A stretch of DNA of 6,842 nt from Nitriliruptoraceae bacterium (GTDB taxonomy: Bacteria; Actinomycetota; Nitriliruptoria; Nitriliruptorales; Nitriliruptoraceae), in contig SKTN01000088.1 of NCBI GenBank assembly GCA_007117945.1, positions 1-6,842 of the forward strand. The letters run 5' to 3'. A program made the translations under genes and the position numbers. This document shows, in pieces, positions 1-5,213 of the stretch. The stretch's first letter is position 1; each line of letters starts with the position of its first letter. Under the pieces are notes generated by a model. It was given only the letters and a program-made list of their open reading frames with translations. It was not told the DNA's origin and searched no databases.

Positions 1-1
1 T

Positions 2-310
2 GAGCAGGGCCGGGCACAGGGCCGCGAGGGCCGGTCACAGGGCCACGAGCGGGCCCGCGACCCGCGCCGACCCGCGGCTCCCAGCGGCACGACCCCGACG
101 ACGGGCATCGGCGGCGACGTGCGCAGCACCCAGCTCGGCGGCAACGCGCTGGACCAACCGGAAACGGAGGCCGACCGACGCCGGCTGCGCACCCAACGGG
201 CCCTGCGCTCACCCCGCGCCGTGCGCCAGACGATCCTGCTACGCGAGATCCTCGGCCCGCCCGTGGCCCTGCGCCGGCACCGCGAGGACCCACCGAGCCT
301 CAGCGACTGA
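2..310 (+). CDS. C-terminal part of an unrecognised protein (5' end outside the window)
   Basis: An open frame runs from the first bases of the window to a TGA at 308-310, about 102 codons with no stop, so the gene probably begins to the left of the window. An internal GTG at 119 could serve as a start but has no convincing ribosome binding site. The first 25 residues are low-complexity and rich in Gly, Gln, Arg and Glu (QGRA / QGREGRS / QGHERA), followed by a Pro/Thr linker. The last 45 or so residues look folded: an Arg-rich helix, then a segment ending AVRQTILLREILGPPVALR. From memory, tails of this kind (AxVLxEILGPPxALR) occur in actinobacterial hypothetical proteins, but I cannot assign a function. 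Its end overlaps the convergent transporter gene by 11 bp. It is fairly likely to be a real gene; its identity is unknown. Confidence 0.55.
   Translation, partial: EQGRAQGREGRSQGHERARDPRRPAAPSGTTPTTGIGGDVRSTQLGGNALDQPETEADRRRLRTQRALRSPRAVRQTILLREILGPPVALRRHREDPPSLSD
5..44 (+). repeat. Short degenerate coding repeat (CAGGGCC x3)
   Basis: The word CAGGGCC occurs at 5-11, 17-23 and 38-44. The offsets are 12 and 21 bp, both multiples of three, so it encodes a recurring Gln-Gly unit in the partial protein. The repeat probably continues to the left of the window. This looks like ordinary low-complexity coding expansion and not a regulatory or mobile repeat. Confidence 0.5.
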
Positions 311-1457
311 CGCCGGTGTCCTCCTCGAGCATCGCCTCGAGGGGGTCGTAACCCGTCCGACGGGCCTGCAGTGCGCCCGGGTCGCGGTACAGCCGTGCCG
401 CCCGCGGCAGGGAGCCGAGTCGGTGCTGGATCCGCCGCCACCGCCCGGACCCGGCGAACACGTCCGCACCCGAGGTGGGCTGCGCCGGTACGGGCTCGCC
501 CGGACGTCCCGTGATCAGCAGCACCACGGAGCCCAGGACCAGCGCACCCGCCAGCAGGGTCCTCGTCGTGACGACCTCGCCGAGGAACAGCCATCCGAGC
601 CCCACGGCGACCACGGGGTTGATGTAGGCGTAGGTGCCCACCAGGGTGGTGCTGGCGTTGCGCAACAGCCACGCGTAGGCCGTGTAGGCCACCAGGGAGC
701 CCGCGATCGTCAGGTAGGCGAAGCCGAACCAGGCCGCGGCACTCACCCCGCGCAGCTGCAGACCCGAGGCCTCACCCAGGAGCAGGCCCAGCAGGGCGAA
801 CAGCCCCGCCGCCGCGAGCATCTCCAGGCTCGCCGCCACCATCGGACGGCGCGGGCCGCTGCTGGCACGGCTGCGCATCGAACCCGCCGCCCAGCTCGCC
901 GCCCCGGCCAGGGCCAGCAGGACCGCACCGAGCTGTCCGCCACCGGGGTCGACCAGCACCCCGATGCCGGCCAGGCCGACCAGGAGCCCGAGCCAGGCCC
1001 GGGACGACAACCGCTCGCCGAAGATGCCACGGGCGAACAGGGCCAGGAACAGCGGCACCGTGGCAGCCAGGAGGGCGGTGAGCCCCGAGGACAGCCGGGT
1101 CTGCGCCAGCACGATCAACCCGGTGCCCGCCACGAGCAGCAGCCCCCCGGTGACGGTGGCCTGGAGCAGGTGCACCGGACGGATCCGGTCACCGGCGCGG
1201 TCGCCACGACGGCTCGCGACCGCCAGCAGGAGGCCGCCTGCCAACAGGAAGCGGGCCGCCATCACCAGCATGGGCGGCAGCTCCGCGACCACCACCGCGA
1301 TCGCGAGGTAGGTGGAGCCCCACACCACGTAGACCACCGCCAGCGCCGTACCCAGCAGGGCGACGCGCCGGGGTATCGCCACCCCTGCAGCGCGGTGGCC
1401 GATGAAGGGCAGCCGTTGCAGGGGTGCAGGCAGGGAGAGGGAGCTGTTGGCCGACAC
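300..1457 (-). CDS. EamA-family (DMT superfamily, YedA-like) transporter
   Basis: A polytopic inner-membrane protein of the drug/metabolite transporter superfamily, likely an exporter of a small metabolite or amino acid; the substrate cannot be read from the sequence. Two EamA repeats are visible. The first opens with the hallmark VVWGSTYLAI (residues about 44-53); the second ends with GTYAYINPVVAVGLGWLFLGE (about 274-294). Around ten hydrophobic segments lie between residues 30 and 316. I chose GTG at 1457 because GAGG (1464-1467) sits 6 nt upstream; this gives 385 aa. An upstream in-frame ATG at 1550 would add 31 Pro/Arg-rich, non-conserved residues and overlap the putative operator. After the last membrane helix there is a hydrophilic, Arg-rich tail of about 69 residues, long for a family that is usually near 290-320 aa. 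The gene is divergent from a MocR regulator, which probably controls it. Family assignment is firm; start and substrate are not. Confidence 0.9.
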   Translation of the reverse strand: MSANSSLSLPAPLQRLPFIGHRAAGVAIPRRVALLGTALAVVYVVWGSTYLAIAVVVAELPPMLVMAARFLLAGGLLLAVASRRGDRAGDRIRPVHLLQATVTGGLLLVAGTGLIVLAQTRLSSGLTALLAATVPLFLALFARGIFGERLSSRAWLGLLVGLAGIGVLVDPGGGQLGAVLLALAGAASWAAGSMRSRASSGPRRPMVAASLEMLAAAGLFALLGLLLGEASGLQLRGVSAAAWFGFAYLTIAGSLVAYTAYAWLLRNASTTLVGTYAYINPVVAVGLGWLFLGEVVTTRTLLAGALVLGSVVLLITGRPGEPVPAQPTSGADVFAGSGRWRRIQHRLGSLPRAARLYRDPGALQARRTGYDPLEAMLEEDTGVSR

Positions 1458-1463
1458 GACGCA

Positions 1464-1467
1464 CCTC
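1464..1467 (-). promoter_or_regulatory. Ribosome binding site deciding the EamA start
   Basis: On the minus strand GAGG lies 6 nt before GTG 1457. No comparable Shine-Dalgarno sequence precedes the upstream ATG at 1550, which supports the shorter protein. Confidence 0.55.
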
Positions 1468-1550
1468 GGTGGAGCTGCTGGTGAGTGGAGGGCTGCACAC
1501 CGCGACGGGACACCGACCGGACCGCCCTTCCGGGCCACCCGGGAGGGCAT

Positions 1551-1586
1551 CTGTTACAGTACAGTTCTACAATCGAGGCCGTACAG
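1551..1586. promoter_or_regulatory. Putative MocR operator and divergent promoter region
   Basis: This AT-richer patch in a GC-rich background lies between the divergent transporter and MocR genes. GTACAG occurs at 1559-1564 and again at 1581-1586, a direct repeat with 22-bp offset (about two helical turns). The second copy abuts the MocR ATG. TACAG is also at 1555-1559 and TACAA at 1568-1572. CTGTTACAG (1551-1559) is a small palindrome. Possible -10 elements are TACAAT at 1568-1573 for the MocR gene and TACTGT (minus strand, 1556-1561) for the transporter; no good -35 is visible for either. MocR proteins such as GabR are known to bind direct repeats, so autoregulation together with control of the transporter is the natural inference. 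The exact binding site is unproven. Confidence 0.5.
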
Positions 1587-2909
1587 ATGCAGCATAGCGG
1601 GTACGAGCTGTCCGGCGGCACCGCCGGCGAGTTGGTCCGACACGTCGAGGACGGCGTGCTCGCGGGCGCCCTGCGACCGGGGACGGTCCTGCCCTCCGTG
1701 CGGGCCCTGGCCGGGCAGTTGGAGCTGTCACCCACCACCGTCGCGAAGGCCTACCGCGAACTCCGCCGCCGTGGGGTGGTCGTCACCCGCGACCGGTCGG
1801 CCACGGTCATCGCCCACCGGCCACCGCTCAGGCTCCGGCTCGCGCCCTTCGTCCCCGAGGGCGCCCTGGACCTCGCCACGGGCAACCCCGATGCCACGCA
1901 GCTGCCCTCCCTGGAGCCGGCGATCCGCTCCCTGCCCACCGTCCAGCACCGCTACACCGACGACGTGCTGCTCCCCGACCTCCTGGCCGTCGCCACGGCA
2001 GCGCTGGACGAGGACGGCCTGCCGAGCGACCACCTGCTGGTGGTGGGCGGCGGCCTCGACGGCATCGAACGCGTCCTGGAGGTCCACCTGCGCCTCGGTG
2101 ACCGCGTCGCCGTGGAGGACCCCGGCTACCCGGGCTCCCTGGACCTGGTGCGCACCCTCGGGCTCGAGCCCGTCGGCATCGAGGTGGACGACCACGGGCC
2201 GGTCCCCGCCTCCCTGGCGGCGGCGCTCGACCGGGGTGTTGCGGCGGTGCTGGTCGTCCCCCGGGCGCAGAACCCCACGGGCGCGGCGCTCACCCCCGAG
2301 CGGGCCACCGAGCTGCGTGCCGCCCTCGAGCACCACCCCGAGGTGCTGGTGATCGAGGACGACCACGCGGCGCCGATCGCCGGGACACCCCCGGTGTCGC
2401 TGACCGCCGGCCGTCAGCACTGGGCGGTGGTGCGCTCCGTCGCCAAGTGGCTCGGTCCGCAGCTGCGCCTGGCCGTACTGGTGGGTGACGAGGCCACGGC
2501 CACGCGCGTGCTGGCCCGGCAGCGGATCGGCACCGGCTGGGTCAGCCAGCTCCTCCAGCACGTGGTCGCGACGACCTGGCGGCAGGCCCGCGACGACCGG
2601 ACCCTGCCGCGGGTCGCCGACGTCTACGCCGGGCGGCGCCAGGCCCTGCGCACCGCCCTGGCGACCCAGGGCATCCCCGCCCGGGGCACCACCGGCCTCA
2701 ACGTCTGGGTCGAGGTGGCCGAGGAGGTGCCCGTGGTGCAGGGGCTGGCCGAGCTCGGCTGGGCGGTGGCCGCGGGTGAGGCCTTCCGCATCGCCTCACC
2801 GCCGGCGATCCGCATCACCACCGCGGCGCTGCCCGAGGAGGCGGCAGCCGCGCTGGCTGGTGACCTCGCTGCCGTCCTCGAGCGCCGCCTACCCGGCCGA
2901 CGCGGCTGA
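1587..2909 (+). CDS. MocR-type transcriptional regulator (GntR HTH fused to aminotransferase-like domain)
   Basis: A 440-residue regulator with an N-terminal GntR winged helix (about residues 8-75, with LPSVRALAGQLELSPTTVAKAY as the DNA-reading part) joined to a fold-type I PLP-dependent aminotransferase-like domain (about 95-435). Visible PLP-site features: EDPGYPG at 177-183, Asn229 in QNPTG, Asp258 expected to pair with the pyridine nitrogen, Lys287 in SVAKW as the Schiff-base lysine, and Arg409 as the carboxylate-binding arginine. His260 stands where GabR-type members have Tyr. I chose ATG 1587 because GAGG (1575-1578) is 8 nt upstream and the HTH begins soon after; an in-frame ATG at 1485 would add 34 unlikely residues across the operator. 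It is divergent from the EamA transporter, which it probably regulates in response to PLP or an amino-acid-derived ligand. Catalytic residues are intact, so some transaminase activity cannot be excluded. Confidence 0.9.
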   Translation: MQHSGYELSGGTAGELVRHVEDGVLAGALRPGTVLPSVRALAGQLELSPTTVAKAYRELRRRGVVVTRDRSATVIAHRPPLRLRLAPFVPEGALDLATGNPDATQLPSLEPAIRSLPTVQHRYTDDVLLPDLLAVATAALDEDGLPSDHLLVVGGGLDGIERVLEVHLRLGDRVAVEDPGYPGSLDLVRTLGLEPVGIEVDDHGPVPASLAAALDRGVAAVLVVPRAQNPTGAALTPERATELRAALEHHPEVLVIEDDHAAPIAGTPPVSLTAGRQHWAVVRSVAKWLGPQLRLAVLVGDEATATRVLARQRIGTGWVSQLLQHVVATTWRQARDDRTLPRVADVYAGRRQALRTALATQGIPARGTTGLNVWVEVAEEVPVVQGLAELGWAVAAGEAFRIASPPAIRITTAALPEEAAAALAGDLAAVLERRLPGRRG

Positions 2910-2918
2910 GCACGAGCT

Positions 2919-2952
2919 GCCCGCCCGTCGCGCGCGGGCCTCGCCGGCGGGC
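2919..2952 (+). terminator. Possible hairpin after the MocR gene
   Basis: GCCCGC (2919-2924) can pair with GCGGGC (2934-2939). Alternatively GCCCGCC (2919-2925) can pair with GGCGGGC (2946-2952). The two stems are mutually exclusive. There is no T-tract, so this is only a weak candidate for a terminator between the regulator and the kinase unit. Confidence 0.3.
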
Positions 2953-2974
2953 GTGGCCCGGAGGAGTGGACGGC

Positions 2975-2980
2975 TACCCT
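2975..2980 (+). promoter_or_regulatory. Candidate -10 element (TACCCT) for a leaderless kinase mRNA
   Basis: TACCCT fits the actinobacterial TANNNT -10 pattern and ends 8 nt before GTG 2989, so transcription would begin at or next to the start codon. No recognisable -35 is seen. The same TACCCT-spacer-GTG arrangement recurs before the gene at 5214. Confidence 0.45.
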
Positions 2981-2988
2981 TCCCTCCC

Positions 2989-3642
2989 GTGGCCACCGAC
3001 CAGCGACCAGGGGACCACCCGGATGCGCCCCGGGTGCGGGTCGTGCTCCTCACGGGGCCGAGCGGTGCGGGCAAGTCCGTGCTGGCCGCCCGCAGTGGGC
3101 TGCCGACGGTGTGCCTCGACGACTTCTACCGCGACGGCGACGCACCCGACCTGCCCCGCCACGGGTCGGGGCGCATCGACTGGGACCACCCGGACGCCTG
3201 GGACGCCGATCGCGCCCTGTCCGTCCTGGAGACCCTCGCGACCTCGGGCCACGCCGAGCTCCCGATCTACGACATCTCCCGCGACCGCAGGGTCGGCTCC
3301 CACCACCTCGACGTCCGTGGCGCACCCGTGGTGATCGCCGAGGGCATCTTCGCGGCGGAGCTGATCGGGCCCTGCCGGCAGCGCGGGCTGCTGGCCGACG
3401 CGCTGTGCCTGGCCGACGGCCGCACCCGCACCTTCTGGCGGCGGCTGCGCCGGGACCTGCGGGAGGCGCGCAAGGCACCCATGACCCTGCTGCGTCGGGG
3501 GTGGCAGCTGCGCGACGGCGAGCCCGCCCTCCTCCACCGACACGCGGCCCTCGGCGCCGAGGTGGTGGATGGGGACGCTGCCCTGGAGCGCCTGCGGGCC
3601 CTGGCCACCGACCTGCCCCCGGCCCGCAACGACGCGGCATGA
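2989..3642 (+). CDS. Uridine kinase-like P-loop phosphotransferase
   Basis: A cytoplasmic protein of 217 residues resembling the uridine kinase/phosphoribulokinase group, which phosphorylates nucleosides or related small molecules with ATP. Visible features: Walker A GPSGAGKS at 23-30, CLDDFYRDGD at 42-51 as in uridine kinases, DWDHP at 64-68, PIYD at 92-95, AEGIF at 117-121, and an Arg-rich lid RRLRRDLREARK at 151-162. The length is close to that of bacterial uridine kinases (about 210 aa), though the C-terminal half differs from E. coli Udk by my recollection. The true substrate may therefore not be uridine. I chose GTG 2989 because it follows a TACCCT -10 by 8 nt; a GTG at 3034 just before the P-loop is an alternative. 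The stop overlaps the next gene's ATG, implying an operon and translational coupling with the NUDIX hydrolase. Confidence 0.8.
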   Translation: MATDQRPGDHPDAPRVRVVLLTGPSGAGKSVLAARSGLPTVCLDDFYRDGDAPDLPRHGSGRIDWDHPDAWDADRALSVLETLATSGHAELPIYDISRDRRVGSHHLDVRGAPVVIAEGIFAAELIGPCRQRGLLADALCLADGRTRTFWRRLRRDLREARKAPMTLLRRGWQLRDGEPALLHRHAALGAEVVDGDAALERLRALATDLPPARNDAA

Positions 3643-4253
3643 CGGGGCATCCCGCCCACCCGGACCCCGGGGCCGGCTCGGCCCAGGACCGGCTCACCGC
3701 CCTCGGCGAGCGGCTGCGCTCCAGCGGCACACCGTCGCCACCACGCCCGGCCGGCCGGCGCTGGGAGGCCAGCACCGCGCTGGTGCTCGCGCCCGGCGAG
3801 CAGGATGTGGAGGTCGCCATCATCGAGCGCACACGGCGCAGCGATGACCGGTGGTCGGGGCAGCTGGCCCTGCCGGGCGGCCGGCGCGACCCCGGGGACG
3901 CGGACCTGGCGACGACCGCCGCCCGGGAGGCCGGCGAGGAGGTGGGCCTGGCCCTCGACCGGCCCCTGGCACAGGTCGCCGAACAGCGCGCCCGCGTGCG
4001 CCCCGGCGTGGTGGCCTGTTTCGCCTTCGCCCTGGCCGTGCGTCCCACGCTGGTGCCCGAGCCCCGTGAGGTCGCCAACGCCTGGTGGGTCCCGCTGCAC
4101 CACCTCACCGACCCCGCCAACGCCACCTCGGTGCGCCACCGCGGGGTGCGCTTCCCCGCCATCGACGTGCAGGGACGGGCCCTGTGGGGCCTGACCCTGC
4201 TGCTCCTGGAGCGCTTCGCCGCGCTGGTGGACCTCGAGCTCGCCACGCGGTGA
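3639..4253 (+). CDS. NUDIX hydrolase, CoA pyrophosphatase-type (NudL/NUDT7-like)
   Basis: A 204-residue NUDIX protein. Members of this group cleave coenzyme A and related compounds to 4'-phosphopantetheine and 3',5'-ADP in a Mg/Mn-dependent reaction. The stretch WSGQLALPGG (72-81), then RRDPGD, leads into AREAGEEVG (95-103), where Glu97, Glu100 and Glu101 are the expected metal ligands. The spacing between PGG and RExxEE matches NudL-type CoA pyrophosphatases, not the plain MutT box. The C-terminal part (WWVPLHHL near 150, and FPAIDVQGRALWGLT near 175-190) also fits this subfamily. The first 40 residues are Pro/Gly/Ser-rich and probably disordered. The ATG overlaps the kinase stop as ATGA and lacks a clear ribosome binding site, so translation is likely coupled to the kinase. 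Substrate choice is inferred; activity on other nucleotide pyrophosphates is possible. Confidence 0.85.
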   Translation: MTGHPAHPDPGAGSAQDRLTALGERLRSSGTPSPPRPAGRRWEASTALVLAPGEQDVEVAIIERTRRSDDRWSGQLALPGGRRDPGDADLATTAAREAGEEVGLALDRPLAQVAEQRARVRPGVVACFAFALAVRPTLVPEPREVANAWWVPLHHLTDPANATSVRHRGVRFPAIDVQGRALWGLTLLLLERFAALVDLELATR

Positions 4254-4259
4254 GTCCTG

Positions 4260-4310
4260 CGGGCGCTGGTGGGTGCGGCGACCGCCGTGACACCGGCCGG
4301 GCCGCGCCCG
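4260..4310. terminator. Candidate bidirectional hairpin between convergent stops
   Basis: The 58-bp gap between the NUDIX and uppS stop codons can fold. An outer stem pairs CGGGCGC (4260-4266) with GCGCCCG (4304-4310). An inner imperfect stem pairs GGTGCGGC (4272-4279) with GCCG (4284-4287) and CACC (4291-4294), with a 3-nt bulge. It lies where a shared terminator for two convergent genes would be expected, but there is no T-tract on either side, and GC-rich sequence readily forms such stems. Confidence 0.35.
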
Positions 4311-4311
4311 A

Positions 4312-5133
4312 TCAGGGCTGGGGATCCTCGGACGGGTCGGAGGCGGCGGACTCCGCAGCAGCGATCCCCGGAGCGGCGGGAGCCGTCGGCGCGTCCACCG
4401 CACCCCCGAAGCGGCGGTCGCGACCCTGGTAGGCGGCCACGGCCTCCGCCAGGGCGTGGCGGTCGAAATCGGGCCACAGGGTCTCGACGAAGATCAGCTC
4501 CGCGTAGGCCGCCTGCCACAGCAGGTAGTTGGAGAGCCGCTGCTCGCCGCTGGTGCGCACCAGCAGGTCGACCTCGGGCATGTCCGGGTCGTACAACCGG
4601 CTCGCCACGGCCTCCTCGTCCACCGCGGCGAGCCGTCCCGCGGCGAGGTCGGCGGCAGCGGCTGCAGCGGCGTCGGCAAGCTCGGCCCTGCCTCCGTAGT
4701 TGAAGGCGATGCGCAGGGTCAGGCGCCGGTGCCGGGCGGTCCGCGCCTCCGTGTCCTCGATGAGGCGGACCAGACGCCGGGGCACCGGCCGTGTCCGGCG
4801 GCCGATGAAGCGCACCCGCACCTCGCGCTCGTCGAGCTCCTCGACGCGCCGCAGGAGCAGGGCCTCGTTGAAGCCCAGCAGGAAGCGCACCTCGCTCGGC
4901 GGTCGGCGCCAGTTCTCCGTGGAGAAGGCGAAGACCGTCAGGTCGCTGATTCCCAGGTCGAGGGCACCCGCGACGGTGTCGAACAGGGCCGCCTCACCCG
5001 CCTCGTGGCCGGCGTTGCGCGACAGCCCCCGGCGGTTCGCCCACCGCCCGTTGCCGTCCATGATCAACGCCACATGCCCGGGGAGTCGGTCCGAGTCGAG
5101 GCGGTGGGCCGTGAGCAGATCCATCTCGCTCAC
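4312..5133 (-). CDS. uppS: Isoprenyl transferase (undecaprenyl/decaprenyl diphosphate synthase)
   Basis: A cis-prenyltransferase that condenses isopentenyl diphosphate units onto an allylic primer to make the long-chain polyprenyl diphosphate carrier used in peptidoglycan and wall polymer synthesis; it acts as a dimer at the membrane. All family motifs are present: HVALIMDGNGRWA at 20-32 with catalytic Asp26, FAFSTENWRRP, FNYGGRAE, the RTSGEQRLSNYLLWQAAYAE block, and LWPDF. EVRFLLGFN after the STENW motif resembles the mycobacterial long-chain enzyme (Rv2361c). Chain length cannot be read directly. GTG 5133 is supported by AGGAG 6 nt upstream. The protein is 273 aa; after the usual end near DRRFGG there are about 30 extra Ala/Pro/Ser/acidic residues, probably disordered. 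It is convergent with the NUDIX gene and divergent from the propeller gene. recO and era, frequent neighbours elsewhere, are not in view. Confidence 0.96.
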   Translation of the reverse strand: MSEMDLLTAHRLDSDRLPGHVALIMDGNGRWANRRGLSRNAGHEAGEAALFDTVAGALDLGISDLTVFAFSTENWRRPPSEVRFLLGFNEALLLRRVEELDEREVRVRFIGRRTRPVPRRLVRLIEDTEARTARHRRLTLRIAFNYGGRAELADAAAAAAADLAAGRLAAVDEEAVASRLYDPDMPEVDLLVRTSGEQRLSNYLLWQAAYAELIFVETLWPDFDRHALAEAVAAYQGRDRRFGGAVDAPTAPAAPGIAAAESAASDPSEDPQP

Positions 5134-5139
5134 CGGGTG

Positions 5140-5144
5140 CTCCT
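5140..5144 (-). promoter_or_regulatory. Ribosome binding site of uppS
   Basis: On the minus strand AGGAG ends 6 nt before GTG 5133. This fixes the start and shows that uppS has a leader. A TACGGT hexamer (minus strand, 5166-5171) farther upstream is a possible -10, with no convincing -35. Confidence 0.6.
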
Positions 5145-5201
5145 GCAGGGTCGACGCCGGGCGGGACCGTAGCGCCCGGATCCACCGACGTACGCGCTCC
5201 G

Positions 5202-5207
5202 TACCCT
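5202..5207 (+). promoter_or_regulatory. Candidate -10 element (TACCCT) for a leaderless mRNA of the propeller gene
   Basis: TACCCT is followed after 6 nt (GCGGGG) by GTG 5214. This puts the expected transcription start at or near the start codon. GGGG immediately before the GTG is too close to act as a normal ribosome binding site. The arrangement mirrors the kinase start at 2989. Confidence 0.45.
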
Positions 5208-5213
5208 GCGGGG

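Noticed and set aside
423..1484. A 353-codon + strand open frame antisense to the transporter
   Set aside because: Its product is Gln/Arg/Gly/His-rich with no motif, while the minus strand shows clear EamA motifs and membrane helices.
1458..1550. Upstream ATG at 1550 as the transporter start
   Set aside because: It adds 31 non-conserved residues, lacks a ribosome binding site and overlaps the likely promoter/operator. GTG 1457 has a well-spaced GAGG.
1485..1586. Upstream ATG at 1485 as the MocR start
   Set aside because: The added 34 residues do not resemble a GntR N-terminus and run through the repeat-bearing promoter patch. ATG 1587 has GAGG at good spacing.
1587..2909. A dedicated metabolic aminotransferase in place of a regulator
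   Set aside because: The N-terminal GntR winged helix and the divergent transporter make a MocR regulator much more likely, though residual catalysis cannot be ruled out.
2960..2966. GGAGGAG as the ribosome binding site of the kinase gene
   Set aside because: It lies 22 nt before GTG 2989, with no start codon at a proper distance in the kinase frame. It is probably chance in GC-rich DNA.
3050..4519. A 489-codon minus-strand open frame across the kinase, the NUDIX gene and the uppS end
   Set aside because: Its translation is Arg/Pro/Gly-rich low complexity, and it crosses three well-supported genes, so it is a composition artefact.
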